Shown here: in pieces, positions 26,578 to 37,076 of the stretch
Layout of the letters: every line of letters starts with the position of its first letter
Numbering within the stretch: position 1 is the first letter of the stretch
Source of the DNA: Helianthus annuus
Lineage: Eukaryota > Streptophyta > Magnoliopsida > Asterales > Asteraceae
DNA length: 64,000 bases
Direction of reading: 5' to 3'
Assembly (NCBI RefSeq): GCF_002127325.2
Contig: NC_035448.2
Span: forward strand, 11,733,408 to 11,797,407
Program-made: the position numbers and the translations under genes
Notes under the pieces: generated by a model
Databases searched by the model: none
Told to the model about the DNA's origin: nothing
The model's input: only the letters and a program-made list of their open reading frames with translations

Positions 26578-27283
26578 TACACCTTATCTTAACATTCTTC
26601 ACATTCTCAGCCGCTACCTTCGCCATATCTAACACCCTTTTCCTATAAATGTTTGACGGTGATAACATCAATGTTGTTGCTATCCGCATTCGCATGTTAT
26701 TCAACTGATGTTGCTTCACATCCTTCAAATCGCTGAATCCACAATCAAACTCCTTTGTACTCCCTTTGTAACATTCCATATGGCGCATTGCAAATACCCC
26801 ACAATCTTTCACATTATCCTTTGTTCCCCACGTAATCTTCAACCTCTTTATTACACCTTTTCTAAGCTTTTCTGTATCCGGGTGGTTTACTGACTTCATG
26901 TATGTCCACATGTAATTCTTCTGCATAATAAATGCCAAAACAAAAAAAATAAAAATTAACATCAATTGACAATATACATAAATATTACATTAACTTTACA
27001 TACCACTTTGCATGGTGTCCCCATGTATCTAAACTCTGATGATGTCCTTACATGCACGGCGTCTCTGTTTGAATCCATGTTATCTATCACTTGCACATCT
27101 CCCATATCCAAATCCATACAAATAAGATAAAAATGTGCCTTTTTGATCATTGGTACCACTATTATATTAAAAGCTCTCAAATCCAACAACGTGTCGTCCC
27201 TTTCAAATACTTCTCTCAAATACTTTTTTCACAGATTTCAAGGCCATATGCTCATCTTGTTTATTCTTCAACATATATTCCGG

Positions 27284-27894
27284 CTGCAATTTGTTTTTTT
27301 ACAAACATATATTAATATTTGTATATCTATATTATTTTTATTCCTAATTTTTTTTATACACATATATTTTTTATATATATTATTAATTTATGCATATATG
27401 CATATAGAATAACACACAATATAACCCATACGCATATCTGCATATTATAATACAACCCATATGCATATATGCATATCATACTTTCATTCATATGCATACA
27501 TGCATATCATACTTCAATCCATATGCAATATTGCAAATCTATTGTTTTATGCATACATGCATATCATACTTCAATCCATATGTAATATTGCAAATCTATT
27601 GTTTATATAAATATATAAAAAAAATATGTATATTATACTTTATTCTATATGCATTTATACATATCCAATCACTTTAATATTAACAATCATATATGCATAT
27701 TATAATTAAACCCACATTCATATCATATTTTAATTATATGCATATATGCATATTATCTGTTAACTCGACATACTACATTATCATATATATGCATATATGC
27801 ATATTCACATATTATCTTATTATCCAACACATGTTCACATTTACATATTATATATGTGTATTTATATTAATGCAAAATCATACTATCCACTTAC
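27284..27894. repeat. Ulp1 intron field of TATGCATATATGCATA palindromes
   Basis: Exact 16-bp copies at 27389, 27460, 27737 and 27788. Near copies at about 27500, 27550 and 27695 are spaced in loosely repeated units that begin with aatccatatgcaatattgca. The sequence is extremely AT-rich and no gene lies between the flanking exons. Confidence 0.8.
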
Positions 27895-29116
27895 GAAGTT
27901 TGATGTATAACAAAACAACCGTCTTTTCCCGCTAGCCACCATCCTTTTCTCCTTATCATTTAACATTGCTGCCCAACAATCTATCAGATTTGATGATATT
28001 TCCTTCCCAAAATCTAGCGTGTTCATTGTATGCCCCAATGCATGCAATCCATGTTGTGTTTCAAACATCTTCAACCTGCATGCACGTATATTTTTTTCCA
28101 ATTATCCAACAGATTCGTAACAAACATACATGCATATGAATAACATACATAATTATATATATATATATATAAATATATACAACTTACATAAAGCTTAATA
28201 CGGATTTGTCATTTTTCTTTTCTGTGTCAACTTCGCCTTTCCTATCTTCGTCATCCTTCTTACTTCCCTCCATCCTACAATATATTTTTTTGTTTTTTCA
28301 CGACTCAATACAAAATAAAATTTACAACATACTACATAAATATATACATATATGAATTCATATACATATTTATATAATAACTATACACACACACACGCAT
28401 ATCAAACAATAATTACCTCTTTTTTTCCATCCCAATGATCATCACAAAATTCCATAACAATTTTTCTTTCTCGTCCAACGGTTTATTCATCGGCACTACA
28501 TCCTCGCACTCATCATCGTCATCTGTTTCTTGCGAACTTGGAGTCAATAATTCAAATGATGGCATTGACTTATCGACTCCCTCTTTCTCCTTCCTACGAT
28601 ACTTATACGCCACCTTTTTTTGTGCTACCGATTTATCACTTGTCTGTACGTCATCAGTACCCTCACTTTCATCCATTCCTAATTTTCCACCTTTTTTCAC
28701 ATCTGTTTTCCCACATTCATCCCCTTCCTTTGTATCATCCATCCTTACGTTTTTTTTTTTGTAACATACTGATAACACCATCAACAATTTCATCAACGTT
28801 CTGTGTAACTTTTTCCATCTTTACAGTTTCCTTGAAAGTCTCATTAAACATCCCAATCACCTTCAATAATTGTTCATCGTCTGGATTAAGCAAAAACTGT
28901 CGTTCCAACTCTTCCTTTATGTCATTCATTTGATGCTTCAATACGATTACCGTATCTTCTATATCATCCATATGTGTCTGCATTTATTATTTTTTCATAC
29001 CTTTTTAGTATTAAAATAACAAATTTATTATATATATTATACAATATTATCACCATTATTATAATTTTCACATCTTCGTATGAATTACACGTCATTATTC
29101 AATTTATACAACATTA

Positions 29117-29235
29117 TATGCATATATGCATATAATATAAATTTGTTTATGCATATATGCATATACATTATATACCCTAATATGCATATGCGCATATGCA
29201 TATGTGATTTTACACTCACCTTATCATATCTTAAA

Positions 29236-29279
<44 letters not shown>

Positions 29280-29435
29280 TAATAATAATATTAATAATAA
29301 TAATAATAATAACAACAACAATTTTTATTAATTTAACTACATATACATTTCCAACACATTCAAATATTTTATTAATCTAACTTTATCATTCATTTATGCA
29401 TATACATTTCCTATAATCATATGCATATATGCATA
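29117..29435. repeat. Palindrome cluster and (AAT)n microsatellite in a Ulp1 intron
   Basis: Exact TATGCATATATGCATA at 29117, 29148 and 29420. Between them an AAT/ATA trinucleotide array runs from about 29237 to 29324, with a few interruptions (tgat, ttaat, aacaac). Confidence 0.85.
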
Positions 29436-31229
29436 TTAATTAGACACATACTATACTCCACTGTTTATACCATTACCAACTAATATCCATACGCTAATAT
29501 GCATAATTAAAATAATATACACATTTGTTTATACCATCATGTGCATATGCATCTATGCATAGATAACATTTCAAAATATTATATGCATACATACCTTTTT
29601 TATACCCGACATCTCTGTTTCAATTTCACCTTTCTTTTTAACATCTCCTTTCTTATCAGCGTATTTCTACATTACATCAAACAAATACATCATATAACAA
29701 TTTTATCCTATTATATATGGAAAATATACATTTTTTTCATCACACAATATTCATATACCTCAGACGTGCTTCCTTCATTCCATAAAACTTCATTCGCATC
29801 CTTCTTTTTATCTCCCATTTCAACATCCATTTCGTCATTTTTGTATTCATCTTGCTTAAAGCTGTCCCTCACTAATGCCCTTCCAAAACCGCCATTCTCA
29901 ATCTCGTATTTTTCCCTCTTACTCAGCATATCTTTTGTCCAAAACTGTAATGGACCATTCGTTCTTTCTTTGTTCAATTCTCCACATACCGTCATATCCG
30001 CATATAACAACTGCAATCACACATTAAACAACATAATAATCATCCAAAACAACCGATTTCATTCATAATCATACACACATATACAATCATTTATTATAAA
30101 AACAAACTTACAGTCAATATTGGAATTGGCCCGTTGTACGAACTGTTATTTCTTCCCTTTTTCCAACCGTCTTTACAACACCTTATCTTATTGCATATGT
30201 ATGCACACCAGTTTACGTCCTCCACTTCTGTACTCTCATCAAATTTGTTGAAATAATCTGTTATGCACCGTCCATCCATATTCACCCCAACAAGAGTATT
30301 CATAAATACTGTTAAAAAATCGTATTTAAATTTCCAGCTGACATCATCCATGTTCGCTTCGATCCGTTTCACAATGTTTGTGGGTGTTATCAATTTCCCT
30401 TTGTATAATGCTTCCCATTCCTTTTTTTTCATTAATTCAACATCTTTCTGTTTTTCCTTATTATCCAGTACCATACCGACATTCTTTAATCCTAAAAGAT
30501 TGCTCACCTCATTTTCATTGACTTTTATGCTTCCATTTTGCATCTTAATCTCCATTGATGATTCATCAAAACTATCCATTATGAAATACGCAAGCTTTGA
30601 TGGTATTGAATCTGTATTAATTGTCAGCATCCTTCCAAAACCCATGTTCACCACCGTTTCCCTCTGTGCTTTTGACAACATTTTTACCACATAGCTCAAC
30701 TGGTGTGGTGATATCCTACACTGCAATGACATTAAAATGTTCTCTTTTTTTGATTTAGCATTTGCTTTCTTCTTTGCCATCCTCTTTATCCGCTTGTTCA
30801 TCCCAACACCTTCATCGTTTTCTGCATTCAAATCAATAAGATATTCAATATACGTTTATGTTACATGGGATCCTTATGTTACATACACACTTAATATTAT
30901 TATATCAAACAAGTATGTCGTACCTTTGCTTGATTGTTCAACTGTTGTTGTGTTTTTTGCATTCTCCACATCTTTATCGATAACATTACTTTTCCTTTTT
31001 CTAATTTGTGATTTCCTAATCATCGACACAATTGGTTCATTATCTTCTTTATCATCATTATTATTCCTTTTTTTAATATGTGTTGGATTTGCATCAGTTT
31101 TCTTAACATCGGCACTAAATGTCACTTTCCTTTTTATCCTTTCATCACCTGTTGTATAAACATGCAATTAAACAATGTTAATATATTAAAACCGATAACA
31201 TATACGTTTACATATTTTACCATTATTTT

Positions 31230-31660
31230 ATATGCATAAATGCATACCATTCATCTGTATGCAATTGTACATGCACATATATTATATATGCATCAACATG
31301 TATGCATAAATGCATACCATTAATCTATATGCAATGTACCTATAAACATACTTTATATTCAACAACTTGTATGCATAAATGCATACCATTAATCTATATG
31401 CAATGTACATGTAAACATACTTTATATTCAACAACTTATATGCATAAATGCATACCATTAATATATATGCATAAATGCATACCATTAATATATATGCATA
31501 TATACCTACCATTAATATTTATGCATATATGCATACTATTAATCTATATGCATCTGTATATGTAAAACGTATTGTATATTCAACTGTACATGTATACATA
31601 TCACTTTACATACTTTATATGTACATATCAAATTGTATGCATATATGCATACTTTGTCAA
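31230..31660. repeat. 69-bp and 27-bp minisatellite in Ulp1 intron 1
   Basis: The element tatgcataaatgcatacc starts at 31301, 31370 and 31439 (period 69), then at 31466. TATGCATA-type starts continue at 31493, 31520 and 31547 (period 27). The 69-bp unit is the 27-bp unit plus a 42-bp spacer (tatgcaatgta through caacttgt). Exact 16-bp palindromes occur at 31520 and 31636. Confidence 0.85.
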
Positions 31661-32127
31661 AACTAACATAATCATACATTTATGCACTAAATTACATGTG
31701 TATTCATACACAATACAAAAATTAATCCCTGTATCCATAATTTTACACACAAATTGTAATTATTTAACTATCATCACAAAATATACAAGCTACGTCAACA
31801 TACTAACTACTGTATTTAACACAAAAAACACCATTAAAATACCATATTATTTTTCAGAATTGACCTAAAAATGTGTTATACGGGTGAAATGTGCCCTAAT
31901 TTGTGGTAATTGTACAAATATGTGTTTCAATTCCAAGTTACTATACATATTACATGTGTAAACTAAAAAAATACAATAAATCTATGTATAATTTGTTAAA
32001 TGTAGTCTTCTTCCTCAAAATTTATGTATATTTTGGTACCTGTAATCTTCTTCCTCAGAATGCCCTTCGATTTACCATGTCTGGTTTCACGTTTGTCATC
32101 CGATTCACCGATTTCATTTGTAGTCAT

Positions 32128-32539
32128 TATACTTCGCAATAACTCAGAACAACCGTAATCGCCGCCGTAATCGATCGTAATAGCCTCCGCAACAACTTAG
32201 AACTTCCGTATCGCCGCTGGTTATCGAACGTAATCGCCTGAAATTGTTATAAATCACCTCCGGATGAGTCGTTTGTGTGTTCTAAACAACTTGTAACAGC
32301 CGTAATCGAGCCGTAATCGCCACCGAATTCGCCTGAACTTGTTATAAATCGCCGCCGGACTGAATCGTTTGTGTGTGTATTCGAATCGCCGCCGGACTGA
32401 ATCGTTCGTGTGTGTATTCGAGTATCTTGCAAAAAAAACCCTAACTACATTACACAGTTATTCGTTATTACATGTATATCCATCCGCTTTTATTTTTTTA
32501 TCTTTACAACTTTAATTAAATTTCATATTTGGTCCTTGT
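32128..32539. other. 5' flank of the Ulp1 gene inside MULE-1, with a 37-bp tandem duplication
   Basis: No gene. Repeated CG-containing words (gccgtaatcg, cgccgccgg) occur. A direct duplication atcgccgccggactgaatcg lies at about 32348 and 32385 (period 37). By position it should contain the promoter and leader of the protease gene; no core element could be assigned. Confidence 0.5.
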
Positions 32540-32589
32540 AAGTGGTTCTCGCGGTTCTCACAATAAGGGTGGTTCTCGCATGAGCCCCT

Positions 32590-32592
<3 letters not shown>
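32540..32592 (-). repeat. MULE-1 right terminal inverted repeat
   Basis: Reads aagtggttctcgcggttctc and ends gcatgagcccctccc. It is the inverse of 351-403 and is followed directly by (TA)15. Confidence 0.85.

Positions 32593-32622
<30 letters not shown>
32593..32622. repeat. (TA)n microsatellite between two elements
   Basis: About 30 bp of pure TA between the end of MULE-1 and the start of the next TIR element. Confidence 0.9.
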
Positions 32623-32625
<3 letters not shown>

Positions 32626-33406
32626 GCCGGTTATCGTACAATATGCCTAATCGTACATTACGTACGCTATAACCACAACCGTCAGATCATCCATCATTTA
32701 AACGCGGGTCTAATTAATTGGGATTTCGCATGTTACAATTTTTTTTTTGGGAATTCGCATGTTACAAACTAGTTGTGACAGTATTAAAAAATTCGCATGT
32801 TATAAATTCTTTTTTTGAGAATTCGCATGAGATTATTTTAGAATTTCGCATGAGATTTTTTGAGAATTCACATGTTGCATAATAAATCGCATGTTATCAG
32901 TTTGGTTGTTGGTGCCATCATTGCATTCTTTTTGTTCTAGATTTTTTGAGAATTCGCATATTACATTGAAAATCGCATATGAACATTTTTGGTTGTTGGT
33001 GTCATCATTGCATTCTTTTTGTTCAAGATAAAAGAATCTACAGAGATTGAAAAATGGAGGACCAACCTTTTGCTTGCCTTGCCTCACAGCCACAAGGTTC
33101 CAAAAACTTGAGTATTTTATATGAAACAAATCCATTTCAATCTAACTATTTTCGATCTCTTGCATAAATGAAATCTGTTCAAGCATTTGAAATTCCACCT
33201 GCAATTAATCTTAAAACCCCACCCATGGAACGTCATAAAACATTTGATGGTGATGATGATGATGATGATGTCTAATTTCCCCTCTGATGATTGAACGGAA
33301 TATCTGTTATACCCTTATCTAAGAAAAATGAATCAGCGACACGTGTAGGGCTGTGGGCATCACGTACGTAATGTAGGATTAGAGCTATTGTATTTTACTC
33401 TTTACC

Positions 33407-33410
<4 letters not shown>
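32623..33410. mobile_element. Non-autonomous TIR element bounded by (TA)n arrays
   Basis: The left end (from 32623) contains taatcgtacattacgtacg. The right end at about 33360-33410 reverse-complements to a sequence containing taatcctacattacgtacg, so the termini are imperfect inverted repeats of about 45-50 bp. Both sides abut TA arrays. The interior has at least six copies of a ttcgcatgttacaa-like word (32724-32960) and a (gat)n run near 33249. No gene. Superfamily undetermined. Confidence 0.65.

Positions 33411-33457
<47 letters not shown>
33410..33457. repeat. (TA)n microsatellite
   Basis: About 48 bp of TA repeat ending in tatattatg. Confidence 0.92.
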
Positions 33458-33460
<3 letters not shown>

Positions 33461-33473
33461 GTTACCAAAATTA

Positions 33474-34045
33474 CTGTCAACCCGACCTGTTAAGATACGA
33501 ACACGATAAGACACGAACCTGAAACTAGGTAAACAGGAACACGACACGAAATCTTATCGTGTCAAATTTTCAAAACACGAACACGAACCTGATAATAAAC
33601 AGGTTACACGAAACGACCTGTTAAGACACGAAAAATTTACCAATGTATCATAAAACCTGTTAAGACACAAACAAGACATGTTAAGACATGAACACAACAT
33701 GTTACTACATGTTTGATATTTAGCCATTAACAGGTCCTAACATGTATTGTTTAATGGTCTTAAGTCTTAACAGGTCTTAACATGTCATATCGTGTCTCGC
33801 ATGACCTGTTAAGACACGAACACGACCTGTTAAAACACGAACACGATAAGACACGAACACAAAATAGGTAAACACGAACACGACACGAAATTAAACAGGT
33901 TTTATCGTGTCGACCTGTTATAGACACGAAAGCTGTTAAGGTTAAACACGAAACCTGTTAACTTCGTGTAGGTTCGTGTCGTGTTATCGTGTTCGTGTCG
34001 TGTTAACTTCGTGTAGACACGAAACCTGTTATAGACACTTCATTT
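33474..34045. repeat. Dispersed acacgaac / cctgttaa repeat block
   Basis: The words gacacgaac, acctgttaag and cgtgtcgtgtt recur many times on both strands over about 570 bp. The left part is mainly in one orientation (33480-33870) and the right part mainly inverted (33905-34030). It looks like the subterminal-repeat body of a non-autonomous DNA element, but termini and a target duplication were not found. No gene. Confidence 0.5.
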
Positions 34046-34291
34046 ACCAAATTACTCTTGACTTTCTGTTAAAATTCAACATTTGTAACAAAGGAAGCAT
34101 GATCTCCACCAAAATCATTCTCGGATTTCTTTGTAAACAGGTCAAAACAAATATAGGTTGAAACGACTACATTTTTAGATTTTGGTCGACTTTAACCTTG
34201 ATCCCTTTTTAAGACTTCTTCTTACCTGTAAATAATCTGCTCCGGTTAAGAAATGGTCTAAAGAGTTTGATAATGACTTTATTTATTTTTT

Positions 34292-34548
34292 TAGTAAAAT
34301 GCTAAAATCGTCCATCGGGTTTGGGCATATTTGTCTATTCCATCTAAAATAACTTTTTTGTGCATTTCAGTCCTTCACCTTTGGTTGTTTTGCCAGATAT
34401 TGGCAATTTATTGCGACTTTCGTCCCTCGAAATTTGTCACTCAAGGATGAAAATGGCAGGATTTCAATTTTGTTTTTGATGAAAATGACACATTTAGACG
34501 AAACTTGCAAAAGTGTTCAAACTCAGGGACGAAAATAGCATTTTACTC
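34292..34548. mobile_element. Small MULE-like MITE
   Basis: The left end agtaaaatgctaaaatcgtc and the right end, read inverted as gagtaaaatgctattttcgtc, form terminal inverted repeats. The body contains the reiterated gacgaaaat/ttcgtcc motif common to plant MULE derivatives. Flanks are T-rich, so the 9-bp duplication is ambiguous (tattttttt against cattttttt). Confidence 0.65.
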
Positions 34549-35735
34549 ATTTTTTTTTTTAATCTTTTTTACCTTTTAAGGTCAACAGTGACGAAAATAG
34601 CTAACTCAATGCATTGAAACGCAACTTCAAAGCTGATGTTGTGAAGTCTCCTTTAAACTGATGAAAAAATTAAGGGAGTGTGCTATTGCGGGTCAATGAA
34701 TTTCAAAATTGTAAAGGAACCTTCACAATTGCTGTTTTTAGTTTCATTTTCAACAGTTATATTACAAACACGCTTTTAACATCCTTAATATTTATTCGAT
34801 TTGAATTTTCGTTATTAACTTTTTTTCGTTTAACTTTTCTGAAAAAATCTAGTAAAAGTTTTGTTGAAAACGAAGTAGTATGTTTTTTTTTTTGTATATA
34901 GCGAGTGTAGTGAACATCTATATTTGTACTAATATCGGAACCGGTACTCATTTTATACTTTTGATTGATATAAAACATGTGTCGATATTTTTTGAGCATA
35001 TCATGGCTTTGTTTTTTGGTTTTCCCTTTCGGTTGTGCCGAAACCGTATCGATATCTTAACAAACCGAATATGTATTATAACGAACCGAACAAATATGGC
35101 CAAAATTCCCAACATAACACGCGGAGAATTTCACTAGTTTCCATTATAAAATGATCTTCTTTGTTTATATTGTTCAATGTAAAAACTTTATCTATTTCCT
35201 CCTATACAAATTAAGATGCTTTAAAATTCGTTGAACCAAGTTCAGCCCATCACAGCTTGCAATGCCAAGTGGGTTTCACCGAGTCAGTAAACCTGGTTTG
35301 ACCCGACCAACTTTTGTTTGTTCACCTACGAAATATAAAATACGATCAGTTCACATGTTGGTGGTCCAAATCGACAAGGTGTCGACTAGGGATCCAACCA
35401 ATCCGTGTTTGAAAACATCGCAATTATACATACTACAATCATTTTTTTTTGTAAAGAAACCGTTTCCACGCCTTCCTTATCAATTTCCTTAGGCTTCGTC
35501 TAAATGTATATCCCTCCTTTACTAGTTATACCCCTCAACTGTAAGCATGTGAGAGGAGAGAGTATAACTAGTAAGAAATGGTACATTACGTAGCACCCGG
35601 CTTAATTCCTCATCGACATCCTTTAGATCCTAGGCTATGGTATGGGTAGACCATATGCTTTTAAGTTTTTAAATGTGTACAGCTTAGCACTTAAAGTGTT
35701 AAAGTTTGACTCTTAAGAATTTTAAAATTTTATAA
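34549..35735. other. Noncoding stretch, no gene recognised
   Basis: AT-rich unique-looking sequence. The only structures seen are a 12-bp inverted pair ttactagttata / tataactagtaa (35519-35530 and 35563-35574) that could fold into a hairpin, and ttcggtt/aaccgaa words near 35020-35085. Confidence 0.6.
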
Positions 35736-35962
35736 ATTCAATAAGAGTTAACTGCCATTTTCGTCCCTGTGGTTTGGTCACTTTGGCCATTTCAGTCCAT
35801 TTTTCAAAAATGCGCCATTTTCGTCCCCCACCTTCTGGAAAGGTGCCATTTCAGTCCAAAAATCATAACCCAGTTAAGTCAGTTTGTAAATAAGGACTGA
35901 TTGTGTAAATTTGTAACTTAAAGGACTGATTGTGTAAATTTGAAAAATGGACTGAAATGGCA

Positions 35963-37076
35963 GTTAACACCACCACCACTAGCCCTGCCACCACCACCAC
36001 TCCGCTGCCACCACCGCCACCACCGCCACCACAGCCCTGCCACCACCACCACTCCGCTGCCACCACCACCGCCACCACAGCCACCACAGCCACTGCCACC
36101 ACCACCAATCAACAACCTTTTCTCCTAATTTCATTTTTGCCACATTACTTGCTAAATTATCAGGTCCAGCCCTTGATTAATTACAACACAAATATCCCAC
36201 AGGATGGGTGAACCTGTTACCTATTAGTTTACCCCTTAATGTGAATATCTTCTAATACTAACCAGGTCCAGGGGTAAGCTGTAAATGTACAATCAAAAAT
36301 TGGACATGCTTACAGTTAAAAAAAAAAAATAACACGCTAATAAAAATCAACTAACCAATGTTAATTTGAGCTTTTGTTATCATCGGTGGTTTCAAAATCC
36401 CAAGATTCAACGCCAAAAACCTCTTCAATCATTGAGCCTGTGGGCAAGAACTCAGTTTTAGTTCTGGCACACGAAAAATAACCGACATCCCATACTCGTG
36501 GATCCAAAGGTTCAAAGTTAAACTCATGGTTCACCCATGATGTGTTGACTTTACTTGTACACGGTGCACCAATGGTATCAGATGACGTGCAGGAATCATA
36601 TAAGAAATCATGGCCTCCATCTCCGCTTTCAGTCATCGTCGTACCATCATCTCCGTCCACCGCCATCACTTATCAATCACCGACTACCGGCCATTATCTT
36701 CGTTCTCCGACCACCGCCTTTAAACTTTTATCAAACCATCATCAGGTTGGAGTGTTTTGCGGCTGAGTTTCATATTTTGGTTTGGGTTCGACTGTCGTTG
36801 AAACGAAGAAGAAGCTGGGTTTCTTTGTTTTTGTGACACTTTGAAAGCGTCGGGAAACTGTTGTTGAAACGAAGAAGACGACATCTGTTTTGATTTTTAG
36901 GCTGAGCTCCGGTTCCGGCGGCAGTTAACAGAGTGGCAGTGTGGCTGTGGTGGCGGTGGTGGTGGTGGTGGTGGTGGCAGTGGCTGTGGTGGCGGTGGTG
37001 GCGGTGGTGGCGGTGGTGGCGGTGGTGGTGGTGGTGGCAGCGGAGTGGTGGTGGTGGCAGGGCTAGTGGCGGCGGT
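35963..37076. repeat. Inverted pair of (CCACCG/CCACCA)n arrays in the Pack-MULE arms
   Basis: CCACCACCG-type arrays at about 35969-36105 and their complements (GGTGGCGGTGG) at about 36945-37076. They make low-complexity Pro/His/Gly/Trp frames on both strands that should not be taken as genes. Confidence 0.85.
36361..36669 (-). other. Unrecognised 102-codon frame inside the Pack-MULE
   Basis: The predicted product is acidic (GDDGTTMTESGDGGHDFLYD near its start, ESWDFETTDDN near its end) and matches no family I know. It lies between the two long inverted arms, so it is probably part of a captured gene segment and need not be expressed. The right TIR lies upstream in its orientation and could contribute a promoter or leader, as in known Pack-MULEs. 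Confidence 0.3.

Larger units (their letters stand above)
16489..32127 (-). pseudogene. Ulp1-like (C48) cysteine protease gene of MULE-1, ten exons, broken
   Basis: Inferred exons (- strand): 32127-32040 (ATG at 32127-32125), 31148-30924, 30821-30112, 30010-29759, 29666-29595, 28977-28417, 28274-28188, 28075-27895, 27283-27004, and 26920-26579 continuing past element B at 16548-16489. Domains: Lys/Arg-rich N-terminus; a conserved plant Ulp1-family N-terminal module in exon 3 (KLAYFIMDSFDE, NLLGLKNVG); GPLQFWTKDM in exon 4; acidic linker; C-terminal catalytic region with His in AHFYLICMDL, Asp in VQVIDNMDS and Cys in KDCGVFAMRHMECY. The Gln that usually precedes the Cys is absent. Defects: element B interrupts the last exon, whose original frame continues 19 codons to a stop at 16489-16491; a 13-bp tandem duplication (27203-27225) shifts exon 9; an A11 run at 28750-28760 shifts exon 6. 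Such proteases cleave SUMO-like modifiers; their role in MULEs is unknown. Confidence 0.82.
351..32592. mobile_element. MULE-1: 32 kb Mutator-like element with transposase and Ulp1-like protease genes, disrupted by two LTR elements
   Basis: The termini at 351-403 and 32540-32592 are inverted repeats of about 53 bp. Both start GGGAG and share TCATG, GAGAACCACC and TTGTGAGAACCGCGAG. Both abut (TA)n arrays, so the target duplication is probably TA sequence and cannot be measured. A FAR1-type MULE transposase pseudogene lies on + (1216-15444) and a Ulp1-like protease pseudogene lies on - (32127-16489), so the genes converge. Two LTR elements of 10,053 and 10,028 bp are nested inside. Removing them and one copy of each TSD gives about 12.15 kb. 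MULEs carrying Ulp1-like genes (Kaonashi-type) are a known plant class. Assignment of both genes to one element is inferred from the shared TIRs and the matching AT/TATGCATA-rich composition. Confidence 0.8.

Noticed and set aside
27389..27803. CRISPR-like array from regularly repeated palindromes
   Set aside because: Plant nuclear context, irregular spacing, and AT-rich spacers that are themselves palindrome fragments.
29080..29331. Open frames of poly-Asn and poly-Leu across the AAT array
   Set aside because: They are translations of a trinucleotide microsatellite in an intron.
31282..31565. Frames repeating YAYMLM and MHKCIPLIYM on both strands
   Set aside because: They follow the 69/27-bp minisatellite periodicity, with no conserved protein features.
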